Assembly (NCBI RefSeq): GCF_016758195.1
Contig: NZ_QYAC01000004.1
Coordinates: 92,278 to 156,277 of the forward strand
Origin: Leucobacter chromiireducens subsp. solipictus
GTDB taxonomy: Bacteria; Actinomycetota; Actinomycetes; Actinomycetales; Microbacteriaceae
Length of the DNA: 64,000 nucleotides
Direction: 5' to 3'
Shown: positions 17,503-24,987 of the stretch, piece by piece
Layout of the letters: the number at the start of each line of letters is the position of its first letter
Numbering within the stretch: the stretch's first letter is position 1
Program-made: the position numbers and the translations under genes
Notes under the pieces: generated by a model
What the model was told of the DNA's origin: nothing
The model's database searches: none
Seen by the model: the letters and a program-made list of their open reading frames with translations, nothing else

Positions 17503-19995
17503 CTAGAACGGGTGTTCACTCGAGCCCTCAACTTGGCCGGGTGATTCTCGTGTGTCGTCGTTGGGCGGTTCGATGACGGGTACGAACCTGACCCGGCTCG
17601 GTGCCCGGTCCTGGTATGTGCGTCCGGTCGGGTCTTTCCAGGACACCTCCCCCGCGTCGTGTTGGGTCAACGTCCACCCGGTGTGGTGTTTCATGACGTG
17701 ATGGTTACGGCAGAGATGTGCGAGGTTATCGACCCGGGTAGGGCCGCCGTGTGCGGCATCGATAGTGTGATCAATATCGCAGCGGTGCGCTGGGACGCGG
17801 CACCCAGGGGTACGGCAATGCTGATCCCGAGCAGCAAGATACCGACGTTGTGCCTGTGTCGGGGTGTACGTGTTCGTGGACATGACTTGCCCATCGAGGG
17901 TGACACGGATCTCTTCCCACCGGATCGCTTCTCCCGCGATCCGTGCGGCGGTATCAAGATCGATGGGACCGTAGCCGACAAGCTCCGCAACCGGGGCCGC
18001 AGTCACGGTCCCCTGAATGGGGGTGGTGTCTGGGAGTGGGATGCCGGGGATCCCGAGGAGGGAGCCCGGGGTGATGGTTTGGATGCGGCCGTGGATGCCC
18101 GTGTAGTCATCATGGTGTTTCCCGGTGAGGAGGTCGGTGAGGATATCCGCACGGAGTTCGTCACGCGACCGCGCATCCGGGGTGGCGTCTGAGCGGTCAG
18201 CGGGGGTCGGGTCCTGGGTGCTGGCTTCGATGGTGGTGTCGAGCTCGGCGTTGGTGTTGGTGTTGGTGTTGGTGCCGGTGACGGTGTTGGTAGTCGTGTT
18301 GCCCGGAGTGTTCTCAGCACTCTCGGCGCTCTCGGTGGGAGTTCCGAGGCGGGTCTGGGCGTCATCGTGTGTAGCGTCGACATCCACGGCGGCAGCGTCC
18401 ACAGCGTCGGAGTCCGCGCCTTCAGCGCCGGAGTTGGTGTCAACGTCGACGTCGACGTCAATGTCAGTGCTGGTGCTGTCCGAGGTGCTCGTATCATTCT
18501 CGGTGCCCTGGACGCCCTTGGTACCCGCAGTACTCCCGGCGTCCCCGCCACTCCAGGCGTCCCCGGTACTCCCGGTGGTACCCGGAGAAGAGTGCGGGGC
18601 GCCAGAAGACTTCTGGGGGCTCGTGCCGGGAACCGTGCTTGATAGGCCATCGGATTTCGAGGGGTCAGCAGCCCCTGCGGGGCAAGTCGTGTTTACCGTG
18701 TCGGGATCCACGGGCACACGCACCGCTTCACCCCCACCGGCTTTGCCCTGCGTGTCAGTGTCACTGGTTTCACCAGCTCCTGTCCCGGGTCCGGTGTGGT
18801 TCGTAGCGGGCTCCGCAGGATGTGCTGCAGGGTGTGCTGCAGAGCGTCCTACGGGGTGTTCTGTGGGGCGGTCGTGGACATGCTTCGCGAGACGCGTGAG
18901 CCGGTCGTAGATCTCGTACGCTTCTTCCGCGGGTAACACCGCGCGAAGTTCCGCCATCCCGTCATCAAGCTCCACCACCCGCACATGCCGACGCTTGAGC
19001 GCCTCCCGATGCCGCTCGGCAAGGGTTTTCTTGGCGTACATCGCGGCGAGCCTGCGCGCGATCGGGCGAAACCGGTTCGGGGTTTCCTTCTCCGCGTACC
19101 GGATCGCGTCCTGCTCGTACAGGGTGCGCCGCCTCGCCAGGTCTTCGAGCTGTTCCTCTACCGTGAGCGCATCAGGGGTATCGGGGTTTGGGGTGGTGAG
19201 GGTGTGAAAGATTGCCCCTTCATCGACCACGATGCGTGCATGTGGCAGCGCGATCGTCCCCGCACGTAACGCGTCAAGCGTCGCGGGAAGCGTGTGCCGG
19301 GTCTCGTAAGCAAGGTCCAGGTCACGGGCGGCGACGTGTTCGCTGGTGTGGCAGGCCATCGCGACCATCGCCCGGAGAGAACGGAACGCGAGCTCACTGT
19401 TCTTCCCCTGGAACGCGGGCGACACCCGCAACTGGGCCTGCGACTGCGGCGACGTGCATGGGGTGGGGGCTTTGGTCTCGTCGGGTGTCGAGCCTGCTGG
19501 GTGAGTATCGGGGAGGTTCGCGTCGCCGGGAGTGCCCTCCGCATTCGAATTGGCACCGGCTCCGGCGCTGGCCGCGGCTTCGGTATCGGCCGGGGCGTCA
19601 ACGTCGAGACTGGCACCGGGATCAACACTGGCACCGGCATCAATGTCAGTACTGGCACTGGCACTGGCATCGGCATTTGCTTCTGCACCTGCGCCTGCAC
19701 CTGCACCTGTGCCAATGCCAGCAGCACTTGAACCCGTGCCAACAGCACCAGAACCCGTGCCCTCGCCGGTATCCGACTCCGCGCCAGCGTCTGCACCTAG
19801 GGCGGCCTCGTGAAGATCCGCGAGAATACTCAACCGCTCCGCGTCACGACGCCGCTGCTCCTGCTCCCACGCCTCAAGTGACGTCAATAGTGCGTCGACG
19901 CGCACGATCCGGGGTGGCACCATCGACCCAAAACTCGCACCCGAACCAGCCCCTGGGAGGGGCTCGGGATGTTGCGTGTCTCCGGTGAACGTCAT
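17503..19995 (-). CDS. DUF222 (13E12-repeat family) HNH endonuclease-like protein
   Basis: Large protein of the DUF222/13E12 family with a C-terminal HNH nuclease domain, about 830 residues. The conserved DUF222 blocks (for example LAAMYAKKTLAERHREALKR and VELDDGMAELRAVLPAEEA) are interrupted by two low-complexity insertions: residues roughly 65-155 (Ala/Gly/Asp-rich) and 425-600 (Ser/Thr/Asp/Asn-rich). The HNH domain, around 725-775, shows CRTPGCRVPAHRCDIDHT, then HGGPTRVDNLAHLCRNHH, so zinc and catalytic residues look intact. ATG at 19995 is chosen because GGAATGGG precedes it; a GTG 18 bp upstream has no ribosome site. An SOS box lies about 145 bp upstream. In mycobacteria, members of this family are DNA-damage inducible. 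Confidence 0.88.
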   Translation of the reverse strand: MTFTGDTQHPEPLPGAGSGASFGSMVPPRIVRVDALLTSLEAWEQEQRRRDAERLSILADLHEAALGADAGAESDTGEGTGSGAVGTGSSAAGIGTGAGAGAGAEANADASASASTDIDAGASVDPGASLDVDAPADTEAAASAGAGANSNAEGTPGDANLPDTHPAGSTPDETKAPTPCTSPQSQAQLRVSPAFQGKNSELAFRSLRAMVAMACHTSEHVAARDLDLAYETRHTLPATLDALRAGTIALPHARIVVDEGAIFHTLTTPNPDTPDALTVEEQLEDLARRRTLYEQDAIRYAEKETPNRFRPIARRLAAMYAKKTLAERHREALKRRHVRVVELDDGMAELRAVLPAEEAYEIYDRLTRLAKHVHDRPTEHPVGRSAAHPAAHPAEPATNHTGPGTGAGETSDTDTQGKAGGGEAVRVPVDPDTVNTTCPAGAADPSKSDGLSSTVPGTSPQKSSGAPHSSPGTTGSTGDAWSGGDAGSTAGTKGVQGTENDTSTSDSTSTDIDVDVDVDTNSGAEGADSDAVDAAAVDVDATHDDAQTRLGTPTESAESAENTPGNTTTNTVTGTNTNTNTNAELDTTIEASTQDPTPADRSDATPDARSRDELRADILTDLLTGKHHDDYTGIHGRIQTITPGSLLGIPGIPLPDTTPIQGTVTAAPVAELVGYGPIDLDTAARIAGEAIRWEEIRVTLDGQVMSTNTYTPTQAQRRYLAARDQHCRTPGCRVPAHRCDIDHTIDAAHGGPTRVDNLAHLCRNHHVMKHHTGWTLTQHDAGEVSWKDPTGRTYQDRAPSRVRFVPVIEPPNDDTRESPGQVEGSSEHPF
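18190..18600. repeat. In-frame microsatellites in the second linker of the HNH gene
   Basis: Stretch of short tandem repeats, including GTTGGT hexamers near 18252-18275 (encoding alternating Thr-Asn on the minus strand) and GTC/GTCGAC-type runs near 18435-18460 (encoding alternating Asp-Val). Repeat units are multiples of three, so gain or loss of units changes linker length but not frame. Confidence 0.7.
19600..19760. repeat. In-frame microsatellites in the first linker of the HNH gene
   Basis: Runs of GGCACTGGCACTGGCAC-like and CTGCACCTGCGC-like 6-bp units, encoding Ala/Ser/Asp/Gly repeats on the minus strand. Units are in multiples of three. Confidence 0.7.
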
Positions 19996-20139
19996 GCGCC
20001 CATTCCAGCACACACCACCGACAACGAACCCCGCGAAACCGTTGAAAACACGCGGAAGTTGACCCGCTCGGGGACGCGTGCGGGAGGAAGTCCTGATGGG
20101 TGTAGTACGTTTCCGAAGAGGACACGGAAAAGTAACGAT

Positions 20140-20155
20140 TCGAAACTCTGTTCGA
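20140..20155 (-). promoter_or_regulatory. LexA/SOS box upstream of the DUF222-HNH gene
   Basis: Plus-strand TCGAAACTCTGTTCGA matches the SOS consensus TCGAAC-N4-GTTCGA at 11 of 12 positions. It lies in the 293-bp gap between the divergent HNH gene and VOC-protein gene. On the minus strand a -10-like GTTACT follows just downstream of the box (about 20132-20137), which would place the box over the promoter of the HNH gene with a leader of roughly 125 nt. The rest of the gap holds no gene. Confidence 0.75.
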
Positions 20156-20276
20156 ATTTAGTCGAATGACCAGCCGCTCGCGCATCATCATTCTTGGTGC
20201 CCCTCCCCCAGCCCCGAGTGATCATCCCGCCCACGACGCGTCCGAAACATACAAGCCCGGCACCGCCCGCCGGGCA

Positions 20277-20282
20277 TACGCT
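20277..20282 (+). promoter_or_regulatory. Candidate leaderless -10 for the VOC-fold gene
   Basis: TACGCT ends 6 nt before the ATG at 20289. There is no ribosome binding site of note between them, which suggests a leaderless transcript. No clear -35. Confidence 0.4.
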
Positions 20283-20288
20283 GAAGCC

Positions 20289-20693
20289 ATGACCACTCTT
20301 TCATTCAACTTCATCGGCATCGTCACCCGGGATTTGGCCACATCACTCGCGTTCTACCGCAGCTTGGGGCTCGATATCCCGGCGGATCAGGACCACGCCC
20401 CGCACGTAGAGATCACGCTCGGCGGCGGCGTAACGCTCGCTTGGGACCCCCTGAGCACCATCCAGAGTTTCAACCCCGACTTCGTACTTCCCGAGGGCGT
20501 GGGACGCGTGAGCTTTGCGTGCGAGGCGACGGATCCCTCGGCGGTGGACGAGGCGTACGCGGCCGTGACCGCCGCTCACCCCGAGGCCTCGCACACACCG
20601 CCGTGGGACGCACCCTGGGGCCAGCGCTACGCAACCGTGCAGGATCCCGACGGCAACACGGTCGACCTCTACGCCCCGCTCCCCAGCGCGTAG
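20289..20693 (+). CDS. Glyoxalase/VOC-superfamily protein
   Basis: 134-residue protein of the vicinal oxygen chelate fold (glyoxalase/bleomycin resistance/dioxygenase superfamily). The start of the first beta-alpha-beta module reads FIGIVTRDLATSLAFYRSLGL, and the C-terminal half ends in YATVQDPDGNTVDLYAPL, the usual VOC signature with a metal-ligand-type position. Individual members act as isomerases, epimerases, dioxygenases or drug-binding proteins; neither substrate nor catalysis can be assigned. The frame is open upstream of ATG 20289 but loses homology. Single gene, divergent from the HNH gene. Confidence 0.85.
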   Translation: MTTLSFNFIGIVTRDLATSLAFYRSLGLDIPADQDHAPHVEITLGGGVTLAWDPLSTIQSFNPDFVLPEGVGRVSFACEATDPSAVDEAYAAVTAAHPEASHTPPWDAPWGQRYATVQDPDGNTVDLYAPLPSA

Positions 20694-20877
20694 CCCGTTC
20701 GACGCCCGGGGCCGCTCGCCGTGCCCCGGGCGACTGCGCGACGCCCGGAGCGCATGTCCCTGAGCTCCCTGGCGCGCCCGGCGAGTTCGCCACGCAGGCT
20801 GCACGCCTGACTGCCGCCAACGACTGCGGCCGGGCCACCACGCCCCCGGACGCGCGGCACACCCCAGGACGACGAGC

Positions 20878-21807
20878 CTACAGTTCGGGCTCGCGTACGG
20901 ACGGCGGCAAGCCAGACGCGGCGTCCCATGCGACCCCGGAGCCCACGGCGACCCCGGAGCCCACGGCGACCCCGGAGTCCACGGCACCCCCGGGCTCGTG
21001 CTCGCCGCCCCCAGCCCCACGCCCGACCCCGCGCGCCGCAGCCCAACGCCCCGGAGTTAGGCCGGCAACTCGCGCGAACTCGCGCGTGAGGTGCGCCTGG
21101 TCGGTCCATCCGCACGCCACGGCGACCTCGGCCAACGGATGCCCCACGAGGATGAGCTGCTGCGCCCGTTCGACGCGCAGGATCCGGCGCAGCGCGGCGA
21201 CACCGTAGCCGAACTCGGCGTTCATGCGCCGCTGGAGCTGACGCTCAGAGTAGCCGAGGATGCGGGCCAGCTCGCGCGCGGATTCCCCGCGCACCGCCGA
21301 CTGCCGTGCCCGCTCCGCCCATCGGCGTTCCATCACGCGATCGTGCAGATCGGCCCCCAGTGCGTGGTGAACCACCCGAGCCATCTCACGCCTTAGTAGC
21401 GGGAGCCCAAGCGAACCGGTGCGCGTCGCGCCATCCGGCCCGCCCAGAGCCCACGCATCAGCCCCGTGCGGCTCGGACAGCCGCCGGATCCGCCGCAGCG
21501 CCGTGGTCCCCCGCCGTATAACCGCAGGATCCAGCGCATGCTCGGCCTCGAGCTGCTGGTCGCGCACCCGGTCGGCGGGCAAACGCAGCGCCGCACCCGC
21601 CAGACCGGGCAGAAACCGAATTCCGAGGGTCGCTCCACCATCCGAACCCTGCGCGGCAAACGCGCGCGTGGACGGCCCCGCGACGAGGAGCAGGTCGTCG
21701 CGCAGGATCAGATCCGCGCTCCCGTCGGCGGGCAGGGTGCGCGTTGCCGCATCCCCTGCGGAACGCCACACCACCCCGACGCCCGGGATACCCCACTCCG
21801 AGTACAC
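20878..21807 (-). CDS. AraC-family transcriptional regulator
   Basis: 309-residue regulator. C-terminal AraC/XylS domain with two helix-turn-helix motifs at roughly residues 165-255: SARELARILGYSERQLQRRM and PLAEVAVACGWTDQAHLTREF, the latter the typical second HTH. The N-terminal 150 residues form a putative sensory domain (AraC_N/DUF6597-like) with no identified ligand. GTG start with GGAGG 8 nt upstream, 16 bp after uvrB, so likely read through from uvrB. The last about 45 residues are Gly/Ala/Val-rich and include a GSGVAV repeat encoded by an 18-bp tandem repeat. Target genes unknown. Confidence 0.88.
   Translation of the reverse strand: MYSEWGIPGVGVVWRSAGDAATRTLPADGSADLILRDDLLLVAGPSTRAFAAQGSDGGATLGIRFLPGLAGAALRLPADRVRDQQLEAEHALDPAVIRRGTTALRRIRRLSEPHGADAWALGGPDGATRTGSLGLPLLRREMARVVHHALGADLHDRVMERRWAERARQSAVRGESARELARILGYSERQLQRRMNAEFGYGVAALRRILRVERAQQLILVGHPLAEVAVACGWTDQAHLTREFARVAGLTPGRWAAARGVGRGAGGGEHEPGGAVDSGVAVGSGVAVGSGVAWDAASGLPPSVREPEL
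20931..20984. repeat. 18-bp tandem repeat in the AraC-type gene
   Basis: Three consecutive copies of CGACCCCGGAGCCCACGG (the third with one change), encoding the six-residue repeat GSGVAV near the C-terminus of the AraC-type regulator. Confidence 0.85.
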
Positions 21808-21823
21808 GGCGCGTGCCTCCGGG

Positions 21824-23914
21824 CTAGAGGTGCCCGGCGGCCTCCATGCTCCGCAGTTCCCGCTTGAGCTCGGACACCTCGTCGCGCAGGCGCGCGGCGA
21901 GCTCGAACTTGAGCTCCTCGGCGGCCGCGAGCATCTGCTCGTTCAACTCCGCGATCAGCTCCTCGAGCTTGGCCGAGCCCTCCGCCGCGATCGCGCCAGC
22001 CCGTGCCGCCGCCTTGCCCTTGGCGCGCTGGGTGGACGGGGCTTTGCGCTGTGCGTGCTGCCCGGTGCGGGAGAGCACGTCCTCGGTGTCCGCGGCCTCA
22101 CGCGCGAGCATCGCGGTGATGTCACCGATCTTCTTGCGCAGTGGTGTCGGATCGATGCCGTGCTCGGTGTTGTAGGTGATCTGGATCTCGCGCCGTCGAT
22201 TGGTCTCGTCGATCGCCTCGCGCATGGAGCGCGTGATCGTGTCGGCGTACATGTGCACCTGGCCGGACACGTTTCGCGCGGCGCGGCCGATGGTCTGAAT
22301 CAGGGAGGTGCTCGAGCGGAGGAAGCCCTCCTTGTCGGCGTCGAGGATTGCGACGAGCGAGACTTCGGGCAGGTCGAGCCCCTCACGCAGCAGGTTAATG
22401 CCGACAAGCACGTCGTAGACCCCGGCGCGAAGCTCGGTGAGCAACTCGACTCGGCGGAGCGTGTCCACGTCGGAGTGCAGGTAACGCACCCGAACGCCGG
22501 CCTCCTCCATAAACGTGGTGAGCTGTTCGGCCATCTTCTTGGTGAGCGTCGTCACGAGAACGCGTTCGTCGCGGGCCGCGCGGACCCGGACTTCCTCAAG
22601 CAGGTCGTCGATCTGGCCCTCGCTGGGCTTGACCACGATCTCGGGATCGATGAGGCCCGTCGGGCGGATGATCTGCTGTACGACCCCGTCCGCCTCGGCC
22701 AACTCGTACTTGCCGGGCGTGGCCGAGAGGTACACCACCTGACCCACCCGGTCTTTGAACTCGCCGAAGGTCAGCGGCCGGTTATCGAGTGCGCTCGGCA
22801 GCCGGAACCCGTGATCTACCAGCGTGCGCTTGCGGGAGGCATCCCCCTCGTACATGGCACCGATCTGCGGCACGGTGACGTGCGACTCGTCGATGACCAC
22901 GAGGAAATCGTCAGGGAAATAATCGAGCAGACAGTGGGGTGCCTCCCCCGGTTCCCGCCCGTCGATGTGCCGGGAGTAATTCTCGATGCCAGAGCAAAAG
23001 CCGATCTGTTCCATCATTTCCAGATCGAACGTGGTGCGCATGCGCAGTCGCTGCTCTTCGACGAGCTTGGTCTGCCGTTTCAGCTCGGCGAGCCGGCCAT
23101 CGAGCTCTTCGGTAATGGTGCCCATGGCTCGGTTCATCACTTGGCGGCTCGCCACGTAGTGGGATCCGGGGAACACGGACACCGTCTCAACCTGCTTGAT
23201 GACGTCGCCCGTCACCGGGTGCAGGTAATACAGCGCCTCGATCTCGTCACCAAAGAACTCGATCCGGATCGCGAGTTCCTCGTACATGGGGATGATTTCG
23301 ACCGTATCGCCGCGCACCCGGAAGTTGCCGCGCACGAACTCGATGTCGTTGCGCTGATATTGCATGTCCACGAAGCGGCGCAGGAGGACGTCACGATTGA
23401 GGACATCGCCCACCACGAGCGGCACCATCGCCTCGTAGTATTCTTCGGGCTTGCCGAGGCCGTAGATGCAGGAGACGGTCGAGACGACGATCGTGTCGCG
23501 ACGGCTCAGCAGCGCGTTCGTCGTGGAGTGCCGCAGCCGCTCCACCTCCGCGTTGATCGACGAGTCCTTCTCTATGAAGGTGTCGGTCTGCGGTACGTAG
23601 GCCTCGGGTTGGTAGTAGTCGTAGTAGGAGACGAAGTACTCGACCGCGTTGTTCGGGAACAGTTCGCGAAACTCACTTGCGAGTTGTGCGGCCAGGGTCT
23701 TGTTGTGGGCAAGCACCAGGGTGGGCCGCTGCACGGCCTCGATGAGCCAGGCGGTGGTCGCCGATTTGCCGGTGCCGGTCGCACCCAGCAGGACCACGTC
23801 GGTTTCCCCGGCGTTGATCCGATTCGCGAGCTGCTCGATCGCCTGCGGCTGATCGCCGCTCGGCTCGTACTCGCTGATCACCTCGAATGGGCGGACGCTG
23901 CGCGTGGGTTCCAT
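21824..23914 (-). CDS. uvrB: Excinuclease ABC subunit B
   Basis: UvrB, 696 residues, the helicase-like subunit that verifies damage and loads UvrC. Walker [14 protein letters not shown] lies near residue 43; the beta-hairpin clamp region [20 protein letters not shown] is intact; helicase motif VI appears around [19 protein letters not shown]; the C-terminal UVR motif is in [21 protein letters not shown] take the ATG at 23914 ([20 protein letters not shown]); upstream in-frame ATGs overlap the -10 and SOS box. TATGCT ends 7 nt before this ATG, consistent with a leaderless mRNA. Confidence 0.97.
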   Translation of the reverse strand: MEPTRSVRPFEVISEYEPSGDQPQAIEQLANRINAGETDVVLLGATGTGKSATTAWLIEAVQRPTLVLAHNKTLAAQLASEFRELFPNNAVEYFVSYYDYYQPEAYVPQTDTFIEKDSSINAEVERLRHSTTNALLSRRDTIVVSTVSCIYGLGKPEEYYEAMVPLVVGDVLNRDVLLRRFVDMQYQRNDIEFVRGNFRVRGDTVEIIPMYEELAIRIEFFGDEIEALYYLHPVTGDVIKQVETVSVFPGSHYVASRQVMNRAMGTITEELDGRLAELKRQTKLVEEQRLRMRTTFDLEMMEQIGFCSGIENYSRHIDGREPGEAPHCLLDYFPDDFLVVIDESHVTVPQIGAMYEGDASRKRTLVDHGFRLPSALDNRPLTFGEFKDRVGQVVYLSATPGKYELAEADGVVQQIIRPTGLIDPEIVVKPSEGQIDDLLEEVRVRAARDERVLVTTLTKKMAEQLTTFMEEAGVRVRYLHSDVDTLRRVELLTELRAGVYDVLVGINLLREGLDLPEVSLVAILDADKEGFLRSSTSLIQTIGRAARNVSGQVHMYADTITRSMREAIDETNRRREIQITYNTEHGIDPTPLRKKIGDITAMLAREAADTEDVLSRTGQHAQRKAPSTQRAKGKAAARAGAIAAEGSAKLEELIAELNEQMLAAAEELKFELAARLRDEVSELKRELRSMEAAGHL

Positions 23915-23921
23915 GCTGATC

Positions 23922-23960
23922 AGCATAATCCGATTCCCCGACATTCGAAACTTTGTTCGC
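23922..23960 (-). promoter_or_regulatory. uvrB promoter with LexA/SOS box
   Basis: Plus-strand TCGAAACTTTGTTCGC (23945-23960) matches TCGAAC-N4-GTTCGA at 10 of 12 positions. On the minus strand the box contributes a -35-like TTTCGA, followed after 17 bp by TATGCT (23922-23927), which ends 7 nt before the uvrB ATG. The layout is the same as at uvrA. Confidence 0.7.
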
Positions 23961-24024
23961 CTCCGGGAAACTCTCGGCGGTGTCGTTTATGCTTTCCTCG
24001 GGGCAGACACAGGAGCTCGACGTC

Positions 24025-24701
24025 ATGACGCACACCTCACCGCAGACGATCGTTGTCACCGGCGCCAGCGACGGGATCGGCGCAGCCGCCGCCCGCCAAC
24101 TCGCCGCCGGGAACGCGCGACTCATCATTGTGGGCCGCTCGCCCAAGAAAACGGCAGCCGTCGCCCGGGCCACGCAGGCCGAATCCCTGGTCGCCGACTT
24201 TACGCGCCTCGACGATGTCCGGTCGCTCGCCGCGGCGCTGCAGGCGCGGTGCGCCCGCATCGACGTGCTCGCACACAACGCCGGCGGAATGTTTGCGGGC
24301 CCGGTCCGGACCGCCGATGGATTCGAGCGAACCTTCCAGGTGAATCATCTCGCGCCGGTGCTGCTCACGCGCCTCCTCCTGCCGCTTCTGTTGGAGAGCA
24401 GCGCGCGGACCGTGAGCACGTCGAGCGTTGGCGCACGCCTATTCGGGGACATCGACTTTGCCGATTTGGACACGCAGCGCCACTTCACGCCCTCACACGC
24501 TTCTTGCGTACCCCAGAACAGGGTGGGGCTCGGCTCGCCCATGTTGTGACGGGGGTCCCGGGCAGGGACTGGACGTCCGGGACGTACTATGGCTCCCCCG
24601 GGCGGATCGGGCGGAGCCACCGAGTGGCGTCGGATCCCGCCGCAATCGCCACGCACTGGCAGCAGAGTGCGGCGATGCTGGGCGTGTCCTGGCCCGCATG
24701 A
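24025..24701 (+). pseudogene. Short-chain dehydrogenase, internal deletion and frameshift
   Basis: Remnant of an NAD(P)-dependent short-chain dehydrogenase. The first about 160 codons are intact from ATG 24025 (AGGAG upstream): TGASDGIG cofactor loop at residues 12-19, AHNAGG, and NHLAPVLLTRLLLPLL. After HFTPSHA the frame runs into unrelated residues and stops at about 24549. The true C-terminal part resumes in another frame (RFLRTPEQGG then GVPGRDWTSGTYYGSPGRI) and ends at TGA 24701. The segment that should hold the catalytic Tyr-x-x-x-Lys is missing, so roughly 60 codons were deleted. Inactive as a dehydrogenase. Confidence 0.85.
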
Positions 24702-24828
24702 CACCACCGCGATACCCGGCGGCCTGACCCCACCGCGCGTCCGGGCACGCCGCTCGGGCGCGTCGAGCCACGCCGCCGCAGCGCGACGACGCGGCGAGGC
24801 ACACGTCCCCGCCGCGTCGTCAGTGTCG

Positions 24829-24966
24829 CTAGATAATCGAACGACCCTCGCGCCGCGCGGCGAGCCACTCTGTGAGGAAAGCGCGGACGATGACGGTCAG
24901 CGTTCCCGCCACCAAGACCGGCCAGATCAGGACGTACAGGGTGAGCAATACGGTGTTCACATTCAT
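24829..24966 (-). CDS. MetS-like small membrane subunit (MaAIMP_sms family)
   Basis: 45-residue single-span membrane protein: a short N-terminus, a hydrophobic segment (LLTLYVLIWPVLVAGTLTVI), then a basic cytosolic tail ending in WLAARREGRSII. The pattern matches the methionine/alanine importer small subunit family (MetS), whose members accompany sodium-coupled transporters. ATG has AAGGAG about 7 nt upstream; the gene lies 21 bp after the SSS symporter in the same direction, so the two are co-transcribed. MetS is known as the partner of the NSS-family MetP, whereas its neighbour here is an SSS-family protein. Function inferred from family and context only. Confidence 0.75.
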   Translation of the reverse strand: MNVNTVLLTLYVLIWPVLVAGTLTVIVRAFLTEWLAARREGRSII

Positions 24967-24987
24967 GGGGTGCTCCTTTCGGCTGGG

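Noticed and set aside
17503..19995. DUF222-HNH gene as part of a mobile element or group II intron
   Set aside because: No reverse transcriptase, no intron ends, no terminal repeats or target duplication; the family is a normal multi-copy chromosomal gene in actinobacteria.
23904..23944. Upstream in-frame ATG (23944) as the uvrB start
   Set aside because: It abuts the SOS box and lies upstream of the -10; translation from ATG 23914 gives the standard UvrB N-terminus.
24428..24727. Separate small gene after the SDR
   Set aside because: Its frame is an out-of-frame reading of the SDR remnant; the real C-terminal SDR sequence is in a different frame.
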